The notes beneath the pieces were generated by a model, which saw only the letters and a program-made list of their open reading frames with translations, made no database searches and was not told the DNA's origin. DNA of 30,123 bases. Source: Stemphylium vesicarium (lineage: Eukaryota > Ascomycota > Dothideomycetes > Pleosporales > Pleosporaceae). Positions within the stretch are counted from its first letter, which is position 1; each line of letters begins with the position of its first letter. Below, in pieces: positions 9,206 through 22,200 of the stretch. Where the stretch lies: contig QXCR01000251.1 in the NCBI GenBank assembly GCA_004380135.1, forward strand, positions 1 to 30,123. Direction: 5' to 3'. Both the position numbers and the translations under genes were made by a program.

Positions 9206-9424
9206 TGTAAGGGGCTAGCTCTAGGAGCACCAAGGAGTAGATAGCCGATGGCAAGGCCAGGTATATAGTAGTTGTATTCGATAAGGAGCTATTAGTCTAT
9301 CTACGCTAGTATTTATCTATCTATTAGATAAATATTAGTTTAAGATAATCTAAGTATTTATTAGATATATCAATTAAAACTTTATTAAAGAGCTCTACTA
9401 AAGAGCGTTTAGCCTATTATAATA
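9206..9424 (-). repeat. 3' LTR of the gypsy element
   Basis: In plus orientation it begins TGTAAGGGGCTAGCTCTAGG and ends GCCTATTATAATA. It aligns with 21294-21510 through shared blocks such as AAGGAGCTATTAGTC and GCTAGTATTTATCTA. The left 90 bases are little mutated and the right part is mutated, the reverse of the other LTR. A polypurine tract adjoins it at 9425. Confidence 0.9.
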
Positions 9425-9429
9425 CCCCT

Positions 9430-11779
9430 CTCTTTAGAGGTCTACTTATTTTCCTCTTAAAACCTATCTAGGAGGCTTCTTTTAGCGTTATAGTATAGTA
9501 TTATATAAAATAACTAGCATTCTAGAGTTTTTATATTCTTAAGTAGCTAGACTAGCTTAAATAACGTTTAGTAGTATCCTCTCTATTTAATCTTATATTT
9601 ATATTCAGCTTCTCTTCTAGTATAGTATTCCTATTCTACTATAATATCTTCTACTATTTATTTATTCTCTCTAGCTACTTATAATATTAGTAGCTAAAAA
9701 ATTTTTACTTCTTAGCTTAGTAGTAAATCTAAACTTATAAGTTTTATCTAGTTAATATAGAATACTAAATAGGGACCTAAAGACGTATTTAGCTTAATTT
9801 AATAGCTACTAATTATCTCTAGTATTTTATACTTAGTGTTTTTTTAATTTAGTTTCTTTAATATCTACCTAATACTATACTACTAATCTAAGCGTAGCTA
9901 AACTTTATTACCTATTTAGTATTATTAAGCCTCTTATCGCGGCTCATTTATTTATTATTATTACTTCTACTATATACTTATTATACTTACCTAAGCTAAC
10001 TAAAGGACGCTTTAGAGTTTTAAGATAATTTACTCTATTTTCTTATTATCTAAGTAATTATTAAGCGTACCTAAGAGAAGCGCGTATTCTTCTAGTATCT
10101 ATAATTATAATAAATTAATATTATAGCTATGTTATAAGAAGAAAGGTAATATACCTATTAAAATTACGTCTTTACTATTAATCGCGATTTAAGTTATTAG
10201 GTAGAGCGTAGCTTAGTCTATCTAAGTCTAGTTTATAAAGAATTAGATATAGGCTTTCTAGACGCTATTTATTCTCTTTATAGCGCTATCTATCTAGAGA
10301 TAGTACGCTATTAATAGCCTCTAATTAATCTTTAGAATTTAGTAAAATTATTTCTATAGTTTATTAATAAACTAGTTCTCTTAGTTTAACGTAATTGCGT
10401 TAAGTAGCTAGTAATACGTAACTACTCTTCTAATAAACTTCTAAATTACTATATCTATTATTATATTTAGTAAGACAATAAAGATTATTTCTTTACTAAG
10501 CTAGCTTATTATTACTATAAGACTTATTGTACTTTTACTCTTTAATAGTCTCTCTATAAAGTCTATAGAGATCTCTTTCTATACTTAAATAGATATTAGA
10601 AGAGGTTTTAATAACTCTTATTTCCCTTTTCTCTATAACTTACTCTTACTATAAATATACTAGTTTCTAATATACCTCTAGATATTATCTACTATTTCTA
10701 GCTAGAAGTAGTCTCTTATAAATATCTTATAGGATATCTCTTTTTTCAAAATAACCTATAATAAGAAACTTATAAGTCTTTCAAATAATCTAAATATATA
10801 TTAGCTTATCTTATAATACTTATTTTCTCTCTTAGTATATTAACGCTTTATTATTAATTATATATTTTATAATAGAATGCTTTAGGCCTAAGCTTAGTAA
10901 GAATCTTTTTTCTTTTTACTTAATTACTCTTCTTACTTCTTAGTAAGTTCTATTCTTCTTTATAATAATAGCTTATAGCTCTTTTAATTAATTAGAGGTA
11001 ATAATAGCTTTACTCTAAGTCTCTTACTCTAAGTAATTATTAATTAATAATAAGTCTAATTCTACTAAAGTTAGGCTTAAGCTAATATATTATATTAATA
11101 CGCTCTCTAAATACTTTTTAGCTAATTTTTTATAATAAGATATAGTTAGCTTAAAAACTAATATAAGGCTCTTTTATAAGCGCTTATTCTCTATTCTTAT
11201 AAGTAGGTTCTATTCCTATTATAAGAGTGCGTCTACCCTAATATTTTTCTTACTTAGGTAGTATAATATCTCTATATTATAACGTCTTAGTAGGAGTAAC
11301 TATCTTATTTAATACTTATTTAATATTTTAAGTTTTATAAAATATTTTAAATTTTTATAATTAGTAGCTATTTTAAACTTAATAATTAGGCGTAATTTAG
11401 TATTCTACTCTTCGAAGTAGTAAATTATTACTGATAATTCTTTATTATAGATCTTATAATTATACTTATAAAGGTTATTCTTTCTTAAAAAGTATATATA
11501 TAATCTTAAGATACTATTATCTCTATATTAGAAAAGTACCTCTCTTATAGTATATTCTAATAAATTATACTTTAGTATTATCTTCTTATCTAATTAAAAT
11601 TAGTTAATATAAGCTTTAAAATAAAGACTTCCTTTAATTTCTTAAAAGCTAATTACTTTTTATAGCCTTATTAGAAAGTTATATTACTAGTAAGCTTAGC
11701 AAAAGGCCTAGTAATTAAAGTAAAATTTCTAATAAACTTTTAGTAAAAGTTAGTAAATCTTAAGACTAACTTTACTCTC
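9430..11779 (-). pseudogene. Gypsy pol, 3' part: RNase H, integrase, C-terminal domain
   Basis: On the minus strand, continuing from the reverse transcriptase beyond the copia insertion, the connection and RNase H region reads in one frame with RIP stops. It includes KIYNKELSVIIYYFEE (relatives: YDKELLAIVxAFxEW) near 11400 and ATNYKNLKYF (relatives: TDHKNLxYF) near 11350. The segment to about 9430 is the right size for integrase and the C-terminal domain. Asp-to-Asn changes and Trp/Gln-to-stop changes make it non-functional. The related fragment at 29030-29820 supports the chromodomain-type C-terminus. Confidence 0.85.
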
Positions 11780-12022
11780 TATTAGAAGGCTCACTAGTGA
11801 TGAAAGGAAATAACTATAAATGCATGCTGTCTTGGTAATAGGTTCGATTATCGTGTTCTCTCTTCAAAGCTGTCTCTGCTATATAGGTTGTCAGATCCCC
11901 ACGAACGTTACTCGGCCTAGTTCGTACTAACCACGGTACATAGCTCTGTCCGTACCAGCGACGGTACACAGCTCTGTCCGTCCTAGCAACAGTACATATC
12001 TCTAGCTATAACAATTCCTATA
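11780..12022 (-). repeat. 3' LTR of the copia element, 243 bp
   Basis: It matches 17733-17947 but is 28 bases longer because the motif around GTACACAGCTCTGTCCGT is present in tandem (11937-11995) where the other LTR has a single copy. Its central part keeps CA/TG dinucleotides; both ends show TA where TG and CA are expected. Confidence 0.9.
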
Positions 12023-12139
12023 CTAGAAGTCTTTTCTTTTTAATAGTAGTAAAAGAGACTACTTATAGTCTACTATAGTTCCTACGCGATAATATTCTAG
12101 GTAGGCAGCCTATACGCTAAGTAAGCGCTAATTTAGCGT

Positions 12140-15100
12140 TATAACGTTATAGGCCTCTATACTTAGCTCTTAACTTAAACTATTAACTTATTACTATTAA
12201 TAAATTATTTAAGAGCGTAATTTAGTATTACCTTTATAAAGACGTTTATAGAATTATTTTTACTATTAATCTAGTAGATCTTTATAATCTTATAGCGCTT
12301 ATATAATTATTATAAAGCTATAATATTAATTATAAGGCGCTTTTCCTTTATCGTTCTAAGCTTTATAAGGCACTTATATAGGGAGTACGAATTAGTATAA
12401 ATAACTAGGGGAATAGAAGCTATACTAAGGCGTTCTATAATTATTCTTAAGGTAGTTATAATAGTAATACTAATATTAAAACTATTAACTATACTATAGA
12501 TCTTAGAGGCGAGCACGCTCTATATAACGCGCTTATACTTCGTTAAGCTATAGTGTATTATATTACTATAGATTAAGAATATATTATTAACGTCTATAGA
12601 CTTTTTTATAAGTATTAATATAAAGCCTAGCTATAAACTAAGATTCTTATTATTTATAAATAATCTATCTATAAAGACTATTAGTTTAGCGTTAATAAGA
12701 TTAATAGGTACGTAGTGTAGACTATAGTTAAGATTCTTTATCTACTACTTAAGGCGTTTATTAAGTGCCTTAATGTCCTTATCTAAAGGCTGCTGCGCTT
12801 GCGCGGCTACGGACAAATCGAAAGAAGCCTCTAGTTGGCATGTTGACGCGATGTACGCCCCGCGAGCGCGCTGTTCTATATACTATTACGCGCGATCGTG
12901 CGCCTTAATGTCCACAAGCTTAATCTTTCCTCCTTATCCCTTCTACTTTAGTTTTAAGATCGCTTCGCTATTTTTTATTATAAGCGTATAACCATTAAAG
13001 TCTAGTTACACGTCTAGCGTTAGGATAGTCTTTAGCTTTAATCTAAACTATACTTCCTTAAGCTTTTTCTCTTTAAGTAATAAGAATATAGCTACCCTAA
13101 GTATAAGAGTATCGTTAGTCTATATACTAACGAGTCTAAAGGCGTCTACGTTCCTATTTATAACTAATAAATAAGGGTCGTACGTTAATATAGATATATC
13201 TAATTCTATATAGTAATATCTATAATACGTTATCTACTAATAAACCTCTACTTCCGCGATCCTATACAGCGGTTTAATTATATAAAGTAGTGTGCCTTCT
13301 AGGTATTTCAAGACTAGCTCTAAGGGGAGATATGCGAGAATTATCCTTTAGAGATTCGTCTACGCTTAAGGATATACCTGCGTAATATCGCGCAGCTTAA
13401 TAGTTATTCTATATTATAGAAGTGCGGGCGCTAAGGCTATAATTACACGCTAGCTATAGCGTTAAATAGTTAGAGACTATATTAAAATAGCTTCCTTGCT
13501 ATGGTCCTAGTAGCCTTAGATAACTAGACGGGATTTCTTATAGGGCTTAGTTGTCTTCCCTTTAACCTCTTATATAAGCCGTGATTTTAATATGCGGATC
13601 CTGCTATATACTTCCTAATTATATAGAGTCTAAACTCAAACACTCTACGGCCTATAAGATTACTAATCTCCTACTTATTAGACGCTTTAAAAGGTGCGCC
13701 TAAGGTTGTAATAACTCTATTATTATATAGCTTAATTACTAGCGCATAGTTAGCCTCCTCCTTTTTTATTATATACACGTTCGCCTTACGCTTATTCTTT
13801 AATCCTAGAGGGCGGCCTCTCTTGCGCGGTTGCGCTGCCAACGGCATATTCATATCCGCAGGCGGCGCGTGCGGCGCGTGCGGTGCATCTAGGTTATTCT
13901 AGAGGTAATCTAGTCTATAGTACGGCTAAACTACTATTAACTAGAATATCGTAGGGCCGTTAACTATATTAATAGTAACGTTATGGCCGTCTACGCTAAT
14001 AATCTTATATAGGCTATTCTAGCTATTACTCTCTCTCTAGACTAGAACCTCGCTTTATAGCGAGAGTGCGATCACGTCTTTAGTAGTAGGTCCGTTCTAG
14101 GTATTTAGGGTATCCGCAATCTAGCATTCTATAGCGACCTTATATAGGGCTTTTATTACCTTTTAAATTACCTCACTACGCTTAACTATTAATAGTAACG
14201 GCGGTAATTCTATTATTATACGTGGGTATACTCTAAAGACTAGCAAAGTTAGAACTAGCCCATCTAGGCTAGCCGTGTCGTTAATGGCTTTTATAGCTAT
14301 CTAGAGGACCGCTTCGTTAGACATGGTGCTCGCGAGCTCACCATAGAGTATATCCTATGCGCGGCGTAGAGGTGCGTGATACCTCTTAGTCTTGCCTATA
14401 GACTAGTGCGCTTCTATAGGTACTTACTTATATATAACCTCTATTATTTTTACCTCTACGCGGAACTCTACGCTTGCGAAGTTAGTACCTATATTATATA
14501 TAATAATATATAGTAGGCCTTAATAAGTATTAATCTATAGTATCTATAATACCTACTATATCTTCTTAGCTAAAATAGCGCTAAGAAACTTCACGCATTA
14601 AAACGCTATTAATAAATTAACTATATATAATATAGGCTTACTACTAAGATATATTATGTCTACTAGAATCTTATAATTAAAGTAGTAATTATTCTTAAGA
14701 GTAAACTTAAATTAGCGTAGCGCAGAGCTATAGAGCTAGTAGTAGTAGTAGAACTTTATAACTTTCTTAAGTATTCTCTCTTTAAAGTTATTATAGCTAG
14801 TATCCTTTAAGAGCTTAACTAGTCGCGTAATAGCTAAATATCTAAACTAGCAATAGAGCCATCTTAATTCTATCTCTATTAGGAATATAGTTACTCTTTA
14901 TCTCTTATTTAGATAAAACTATAAATATCCCTATTTATATAGAATAGAGATACGTATCTTATTCTAGATAAGCTTATCTATAGTATTATTAAAGTAGACT
15001 TATAACTTATCTATATTTATAAAGTATAGTAAGAATAGTATAGATATTTTAAGTACTTTAAAGTTAATTTTTCTAATCTCTATAGAGATTTATATAGTAC

Positions 15101-17401
15101 TAATAAATACTATAGTTTTACTTTTACTAAATTTAATAGATACCTTTTCTACTATAAATATATCTATTATAACTATTAGATCTTCTTATATAAGTATAAG
15201 CTATTATTCTTTACTAACTATAGATATATTTATAGTACTTATATCTAGTAAGATTTCTTAGTATATAGATTATATATAGTAGTCTTTAAGTAGAAACTAT
15301 AACGCTAGTGCTAATAGCGCGTCCTAGTAGTATATATTATTACTAAAGATATAATATAAAAATACCTAGTTTATAAGGCATTACTACTTAAAGAACTAGT
15401 ATTTAAAGTATTACTAGTCGCTAGTATTATTATAGTTATTACTATCCTCGTAATCTTCCTCCTCTCTCTAGCCTCTCTAGTTATACTAGCTAGTATACTT
15501 GATCTCCTTATACTCTACTAGGTATACTAAAAAATCCTTAGGGGGCTGTGCACCTGTAAAGTACAGTGTAGAGAAGAACTACGCACGGGCAGCTTTGCGC
15601 TCTTCGTCTGTGTGGTTGGTAGACTAGCATCCTTCCTTTTAGCAAACGAAGCATTTCTTCCTCTAGCGTGGCTTGAACCCACTTCTATTATTAGCGCGCT
15701 GCTCGCCTCCTCGATATACGCCTCTTAATGCGCCTCTAGATGCACCTCTTAATGCGCCTCTACCTTAGAATCTACCTTAGATTCTTCTATTACTACTATA
15801 TTATTAGTCTAAGTAGTATTAATCCTCTATAACTATTTAGATAGTATATTACTATATAAGATATATTTCTACTATAAAATATAGATCTAAGAAGAGTCTC
15901 TTATAAATAGTAGTAAGCTTAAATAGTACTATCTTAAGTTCTAGAACTCTATAGTAGGCGTTAATAATAGTAGTACGTAGGGCGTTCTTACTATTAAAGT
16001 TCTTTTTAAGCGCGCGTTAGTATAGCTATAGCTTATTAAGTAGGAGCTATAAAACCTTATATTAGCCTTTTTTAGAGTTCTCTACGCGCGTGCGAGCAAA
16101 GGTTATAGTCGTCTAGTCCGTGTAGTAGTGCTAATAATAGACGTCGTGGTTGAAGTGGTTCTTAATTACTATATACGCACTAGTAAAGCTGTCGTCTCTC
16201 TCTATAACCTATATATAGAATGTCTCTACTCGTCTAGTAAGGATCTAGGGAAATACTACGTAGAACTACTCTTCTTTTATATCTACCTACTAGTAGATAC
16301 TAAAGAAGACCTTAATCTAATTATTAAGTAGGTTATACGCATTACTTATATACTTATTACTCTTATCTTAAAGTTTAGAGAACTATATAATTATATTTAC
16401 ATTAAGCTATTTATTACGGGACTATCGCGGCAGCAGCGTCTTATATAGGTTATGGGGAAGTTCGGGTGGTCTGCCAGGTACGCCGATTGTCGGCTGTTGC
16501 GGAAATGGCGTGATTTCGCGATACGCCGTCGCTAGCGGTCGTATATAAGTTTGCGGTCGTATGTAAGTTTACAGTCGCTATTCTTATAATTAGTTACCTT
16601 ATACCTATTATTATTAAAGTTAGTGTCCTCTAAGCGCACCGCTTATATACGGTGACACCAGATCGTCAGGGTTCTAGTGTACCGGTTGTGGCTCCTGGCT
16701 TTGAGCGCCTTGTCTTGCTTCGTACTGCTCGCCTTGTTGTAGGCCCTGAGAGACCTGCCACGACGGCGGTGGTTGCATGTGCGACTGCGGTTAACGTGTG
16801 TTAGTTGGTAGGCTAGCCTGCTGCAGTTGTTCAGCTGCGGTATTTATCCGTTACGTGTTTTATTAGCGTTTATACGCTCTTAACGAGTAGACGAACTTTA
16901 TTACTTTAAACTCTATAGGGTCCTATTTAGAGGAGTTTTCTATAGCTAGTATCTTATATATAGAATTAACTACTCTTATATAGTTATTACTAGTATAGAT
17001 TCTTCTATATTATAGCACTATCTTAAGAGACTTTAAAGTATTTTACTTAATCTTAAGAAATATATCTTTTAATAATCTCTTAAAGTCTACTTTATAATAT
17101 TAAAAAGCTTATTATTCTTGACTATTATTACGTTATAGTTATAAACTATCTTAGTAACCTAGATTATTATATACGTCTTATTAGTATTCTATAGTATAGG
17201 TATATTCTATAAAGATATATTAATAAAATTAAATATAACTATATATAGGTAGTTTCGTATAAGATGCTTAGCGGTAAACTTTACCTAAGGAGAAATAGCT
17301 TCATCGCGTACGCTTGTGCTATGCTCTAATAGTTTGTTAAGCAGCTGATTCTAAGCATCCGCTGCGTCCGTGACGCTTATGTCGCTTTGTTTGTCTGCCA
17401 T
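12140..17401 (-). pseudogene. Copia gag-pol polyprotein, RIP-inactivated
   Basis: The likely start is the ATG at 17401 (MADKQSDISVTDAADA), in an unmutated block 332 bases inside the 5' LTR. The frame can be followed in pieces. At 13671-13853 it reads RKRGRPLGLKNK, then IKKEEANYALVIKLYNN and GAPFKASNK, a conserved stretch that precedes the reverse transcriptase in fungal copia elements. At 12775-12910 it reads RARGAYIASTCQ, in the reverse transcriptase. At 12310-12516 is the RNase H segment (SKIYSIVNSF, then LVIYTNSYSLYKCLIKL and TKEKRLIINIIAL), where YTNS stands for the usual CTDS/YTDS, so a catalytic Asp has become Asn. The gag region at about 15600-17401 is weakly readable. It ends near 12140 after NKLIV and two RIP stops. 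Many in-frame stops make it non-functional. Confidence 0.85.
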
Positions 17402-17732
17402 CGTGCTGGCAGTTATCGAAGCGTTTTTGGTATTAACGCGTTATTAGTGTTGTATAGCTAGTTAGTCGTTCCTAGCACTTATTATAGTCGTACGTGATTA
17501 GGTTATTAAGAGACGTTTATATAGTTATATCGTAATGCGTTACTAACGCGCTATAATTAAGCTTTAGCCTAAATTATTAGCTATAGAGGGAGGTTTTAAT
17601 TGCTATGCATTATCTCTACCTCGCTCTATTCTTAGTATATATACCTTATCCTAAGATTTCTCACGTTAGGGTTTTAATAGTCTATCTTTTCTATCTTATT
17701 ATCTATAATTACTTTAAGTAATTACTTATTAG

Positions 17733-17947
17733 TATTAGAAGGCTTATAAGTAATAAAAGGAAATAACTATAAATATATACTATTTTAGTAATAGGTTTAA
17801 TTATTATATTCTCTCTTTAAAGCTATCTCTGCTATATAGGTTATTAGATCCCTACGAACGTTGCTCGGCCTGGTTCGTACCAACCAGGGTACACAGCTCT
17901 GTCCGTCCCAGCAACGGTACACATCTCTGGCTGTGACAATTCCCACA
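17733..17947 (-). repeat. 5' LTR of the copia element, 215 bp
   Basis: In plus orientation it runs from TATTAGAAGGCTTATAAG (TG changed to TA) to GACAATTCCCACA. The right 110 bases are unmutated and the left 100 strongly mutated. CTCTC follows directly, matching the bases before the other LTR. Confidence 0.9.
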
Positions 17948-17952
17948 CTCTC

Positions 17953-20340
17953 TTAATTATACTTAGCGCTTCTTACTTATAAATTATAGCTACCTTTATA
18001 AGGTCTATATTAATTTTTTTATTAATTTTTATAATAAGTCTTAGATACTTTATAGACTTAATTTTAAACTCGCACTTCTTAATATCTATATAGAGTCTAG
18101 CTATCTATAGCTCAAAATATATCTTTTAAATATACTCTTAGTATTAGCTTTTACTTCTATCTATATAGATTAACACGTTATTAAGGTAAGCTAAGTAGAA
18201 GTTATTAAGGTACTCTTATAGAGTCTAGTTAATATACTACTAGAAGGTACTTAGAGAGTTTACTATACTAAAAGAGATAATTAGCTACTTAAAAAGTCTA
18301 AAGCGCGTTCTAAATTTAGTCTTCTATTTAGTGCCTTCTATAACGTAAATTTTATAAAAGGCTATAATTATATCTAGCTTAGTAAACTATTTCGCCTTAC
18401 TTAGGTTCTTAAGCGTCTCTTAGATTAAAGGAAGAGAGTATCTATTCTTTTTAGTAATCTTAATTAACGCCTTGTAGTTAATATAAAGATAGAGGCTTTC
18501 TTTTAGCTTCTTTCTAAGTAATACTAGTATAGCTACTAATAAATTACTAATTTAGATAAATTCTTTCTTAAGTAGAAATATAAGCTCTTTACGTAAAATT
18601 AATAGCTCTCTCTTAGATATACTATATAGTAGTTCTTATAATAGCTAAGTATCTTTTAAGTTAAATTTCATTTTATAGTCTACTTCTAAACTTTTATATA
18701 AAAATACCTTATCTACTTCTTTTTAATTAAATAGCTTATAGAATTTCTAGTACTAAATAAGTTGTATTACTTTTATATTTACTTTCTTCTTAGGTTAGAA
18801 TACTTTATTAACATCTATAATTAATATAGTAAATATTCAAACCTTAGTTATATTTTTTTTATAAGCTAATATAGTAAATACTATTATATTTATTTACTAT
18901 AACTTAGATAGTAGTTTCTTTTATTTCTTTATTTATACTTAGATATCTACTAAGTAGATATAAAGGCTCTTCTTAGCTAGGTTAATAAATATTTTAGAAT
19001 AATTTAACTAGCCCTTTTCTATAATAATATTTTTTTCTAGTATATTAATAATATAAATATAGATATTTCTTTTATATTTATATTTTCCAAATATATATTA
19101 GATAATCTTAATTATCTAAAATATTCTTCTATTAATTCCTTTATTCTTATAAGGGGAGATTAAGAAGCGCTTAAGATAATTTTAATTAATATACATTTTA
19201 TTTACTAAGATATAATATAAATATCTACTATTTATTAACGCTATTATATTATAGGTATTATTAATAATTATAATAATAGTTAGTAGTATATATATATATA
19301 TTTTTACTAAAATTAGTTCTATTTACTATAAGTATTCTAATCTATCTTCTAAGGCTCTAAGCTAAGACTTTAGCTTAGAGCTACTCTTTTTTTAATATAC
19401 TATTTAAGTATTCTAAGTATTTCTTATCTTACGCTAAGTAAGCCTTTTATATATTAACTACCTTTAGGTATCTCTTAATAAAATACTCTTCTTTACTATA
19501 TACGTAATAGGTAAGAGTACTTCTCTTAAGTCTCTTCTTTCGCGTATTAGCTTTATGCGCTCTTATAGGCTCCTAGTCTATTTCTTTACTCTAAAGTATA
19601 GTCTAAGTTTACGTTAGAATCTCTCTTACGTACGGTATATACTTCTACTCGCTCTAGTAGCTAATTCTGCGTAGTATAGGTTATCTACTATTCTTACCGC
19701 CTTATAGACTAGCTCTTTGACGAAAATATTATTATTAATATTAGTAAATACTTCTTAAAGCTTTAAAAGGACTTTCTTAATAAACATACTTTTCTTACTT
19801 ACGTAGCTAAAGCGTTCTTTAAACTAGAGCTTAAGTTAGTTAAACTCTATATAATAATTCTATATAAAACGATTACTTTACTATAGATTTAATAGCTAAT
19901 TAAGAGTGTTTAGCTTAAAGTAAAAGTTACTATATTATTAATTTTAAAAGATTTATGAGTCTTCTACTAAGCTATAGGGCTAGTTTTATTTTACTTATAA
20001 GAGTAAGACGTCCAAAGCTTTATTAGTATATCTACTAACTATATAATTAATCTAGGCTATATTAGACGCGCCTATATAGTCGTTACGTAGCTTAGCCTTT
20101 ACCTTATACTAGTATAATAGGTATCTCGTGCAGTCCCCATTAAATAGTTCTAGGTGCGGGTACTTGTTCCTGCGCGTAGCAGCTTGGGGTGTTTTGGTAG
20201 CCTCAGGTGGAGAGGTAGCGAGGGCGGGCGAGGCATCTAAGCGTCTGTCGCCCTACTTCTATTCTAGCGCCTCTAGTTAGTTAGCTATTAGGCTTAATAT
20301 TTCTATTATCTACGCTATTATTATAGCTATAGAGTTATAG
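17953..20340 (-). pseudogene. Gypsy gag and 5' part of pol: gag, protease, reverse transcriptase
   Basis: Minus-strand frame with RIP stops. Gag starts near 20340 (SLIANQLEALE, a stop, then GDRRLDASPALATSPPE in a GC-rich unmutated block at 20130-20270) and continues through HLELFNGDCTRY and a retrotransposon-gag-like helical region to about 19500. The protease is readable near 19250 (NIIALINSRYLYYILVN; relatives have ALxDSG). The reverse transcriptase follows from about 18600: ISNLLVAILVLLRKK (relatives: SSPAAAPVLFVRKK), INYKALIKITKKNRYSLPLI (relatives: VDYRALNxITxKxRYPLPLI), KLDIIIAFYKI and YLNNVLIYID, where YxDD has become YLNN. The frame stops at 17953 where the copia element sits. No intact protein is possible. 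Confidence 0.88.
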
Positions 20341-21293
20341 TTAGCCTTTAGTAAGCTTTCTTATCTAGGTAAACTTTTACTACTTATTATTACTAATCTC
20401 TTAATTATAGCTTTAATAGTAAGCCTAATTATAGCTTCTTTCGAATTATTCTCTTTTAGTATCTAAGTAATCTCTTATAAGATCTCTTTATCTAATATAT
20501 CTACTTAACTTTTTACTATTATACAAATAGTTAACTTCTTTATATTTTAGTTAAGAATATTATTATCTATCTTTTAATCAATTATTAGACGTCTTTAGTA
20601 CTATTATTATTATCTATATTAATTATAAGGCTTTTGATTACTATTTAATTAATTTATATAAGTAGTCTCTCTATAGCCTACTTCTCTATAATAAGGTCTT
20701 AGATAAGTCTTCTTATACGTCTATATCTTTATAGTGCCTTTTAAACAGTCTTTAAATACTTAGAGTAATTTTTACTAATCTAAGATTAGACTTCTATTAT
20801 AGTCTTCTTCTATATAAGAGATATTGAATTATAGCCTATATCTCTATTTAGAGATCTAATAAGACTTTAATTAAAGCTTATTTTTAGACTTATAAGTAGC
20901 TATTAGCAGACTTATATTTATCTCTTACTTAAAGCTCTAATTAGCTTTTAGTCTTTTATATAATATTAGTACTTAGATTCTTAGCTTTTAAAGATACTAT
21001 ATAAAGCTTTTTATTAAGACTTATTTTTAGCTAGCTACTACCTGTTTTACTAATTTATTTTAATGCGTTAACGTTTAGTAATTACTTCTTATAAAAGGTT
21101 GCTAGATAGACTTACTATCTTATAGTAAATTGTCACATTATTATTTAAAGGCCTTTTATATAATAACTAATACTAATTCTATATAATAGGTTAACCTATA
21201 CGCACGTAATAAAGTAGTAGTTAAGAAGCTTAACGCGTAACGCGTTAATAGAGCTTTATAAGGAGGCTCTATTAATTAGAATTAAATATAATA

Positions 21294-21510
21294 TATAAGA
21301 GGCTAGCTCTAAGAGTACTTAAGAAGTAGATTACTAATAATAAAGATAGGTATATAATAATTATATTTAGTAAGGAGCTATTAGTCAATCTACGCTAGTA
21401 TTTATCTACCTATTAGATAAATATTAGTCTAAGGTGATCTGAGCGTCTATTAGACGCGTCTACCGAGATTCTATCGAGGAGCTCTACTGAAGGGCGTTCA
21501 GCCTAATACA
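21294..21510 (-). repeat. 5' LTR of the gypsy element
   Basis: It aligns with 9206-9424. The left half is strongly mutated (TATAAGAGGCTAGCTCTAAG for TGTAAGGGGCTAGCTCTAGG) and the right 90 bases (GTGATCTGAGCGTCTATTAG onward) are unmutated, ending GCCTAATACA. GTAGC follows at 21511. Confidence 0.9.
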
Positions 21511-22200
21511 GTAGCTATAACTTAAGCTATAAACTAGTATATTAATCTTATTAAAGTAGTAGTTTATCTTACTTAAGTTCTAAGCTAGCACTTAAAATCT
21601 CTAATTTACTCTATCTAGATTTTATTATTATTCTTAGACTTAGAGTTCTTAAGTATTTTATCATTAGGAGATAAGTAGGCCTTGCTAAGACTTAGTACTA
21701 TACCTAGTATACCTAGTACTTATCTTCTATTATCTACTATTAATATAATAGCTTTTTTGAATCTTCTTAGAGTATTTAGTTAGAAATACATTCTATAGAG
21801 TCTATAGATAGTTAAAGTATTATATAAGATTTAGCTATACTTCTCTATTTCTAGTCTCTACCAATGTAAATAAGGTATTGTATAGCTATAGGCTTATAAA
21901 TTTATCTATTAACTTAGTAAAATAAGAATTTTTTAAGTAAAGACAATTTAATTCTATATAAAAAATAAAATAATTATTTAATAATTTAAGTTAAAGATAT
22001 AACTTTAAAAGTTAACTATAATAAAAAAGATAATAAATCTTTTCTAATCTTCTACTCTTATTACTAAGTCTATTCCTATTACTACTATTATAATATTATT
22101 CTTGTTTTACCTAATATTTCTAATAATTATTATTACTTAGATACTACTATTATATACTAGCGCCTAATAGTTAGTCTTAGCGTAATATTAATTACGTAAC
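21511..22200. other. RIP-decayed DNA right of the gypsy insertion
   Basis: AT-rich, with stops in all frames. It is the continuation of the target sequence at 8783-9205. Nothing recognised. Confidence 0.45.

Larger units (their letters stand above)
11780..17947 (-). mobile_element. Complete Ty1/copia retrotransposon nested in the gypsy reverse transcriptase
   Basis: LTRs at 11780-12022 and 17733-17947 and identical flanks CTCTC (11775-11779 and 17948-17952) give a complete 6.2-kb element. On the minus strand the LTR starts TGTGGGAATTGTCACAGCC in the less mutated copy. The interior is a single minus-strand gag-pol region in the order gag, integrase, reverse transcriptase, RNase H, which is the copia order. 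It is inserted in the gypsy reverse transcriptase gene, so it is younger than the gypsy copy. It carries several GC-rich blocks (12775-12910, 13800-13900, 16420-16560, 16640-16850, 17280-17440) that escaped RIP. Confidence 0.93.
9206..21510 (-). mobile_element. Complete Ty3/gypsy chromovirus, minus strand, split by a copia element
   Basis: Two LTRs (9206-9424 and 21294-21510) and identical flanks GTAGC at 9201-9205 and 21511-21515 define the element. Removing the nested copia element and its duplicated CTCTC leaves about 6.1 kb, normal for a fungal gypsy element. On the minus strand the order is 5' LTR, gag, aspartic protease, reverse transcriptase, then (after the copia insertion) RNase H, integrase and C-terminal domain, polypurine tract and 3' LTR. 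The polypurine tract reads AAAGAGAGGGG next to the 3' LTR. Heavily RIP-mutated throughout, so it cannot move by its own proteins. Confidence 0.92.

Noticed and set aside
12773..12991. 72-codon open frame on the plus strand
   Set aside because: Antisense to the copia reverse transcriptase region, which reads clearly on the minus strand.
16128..16331. 67-codon open frame on the plus strand
   Set aside because: Lies antisense within the copia gag region; no domain and composition-driven.
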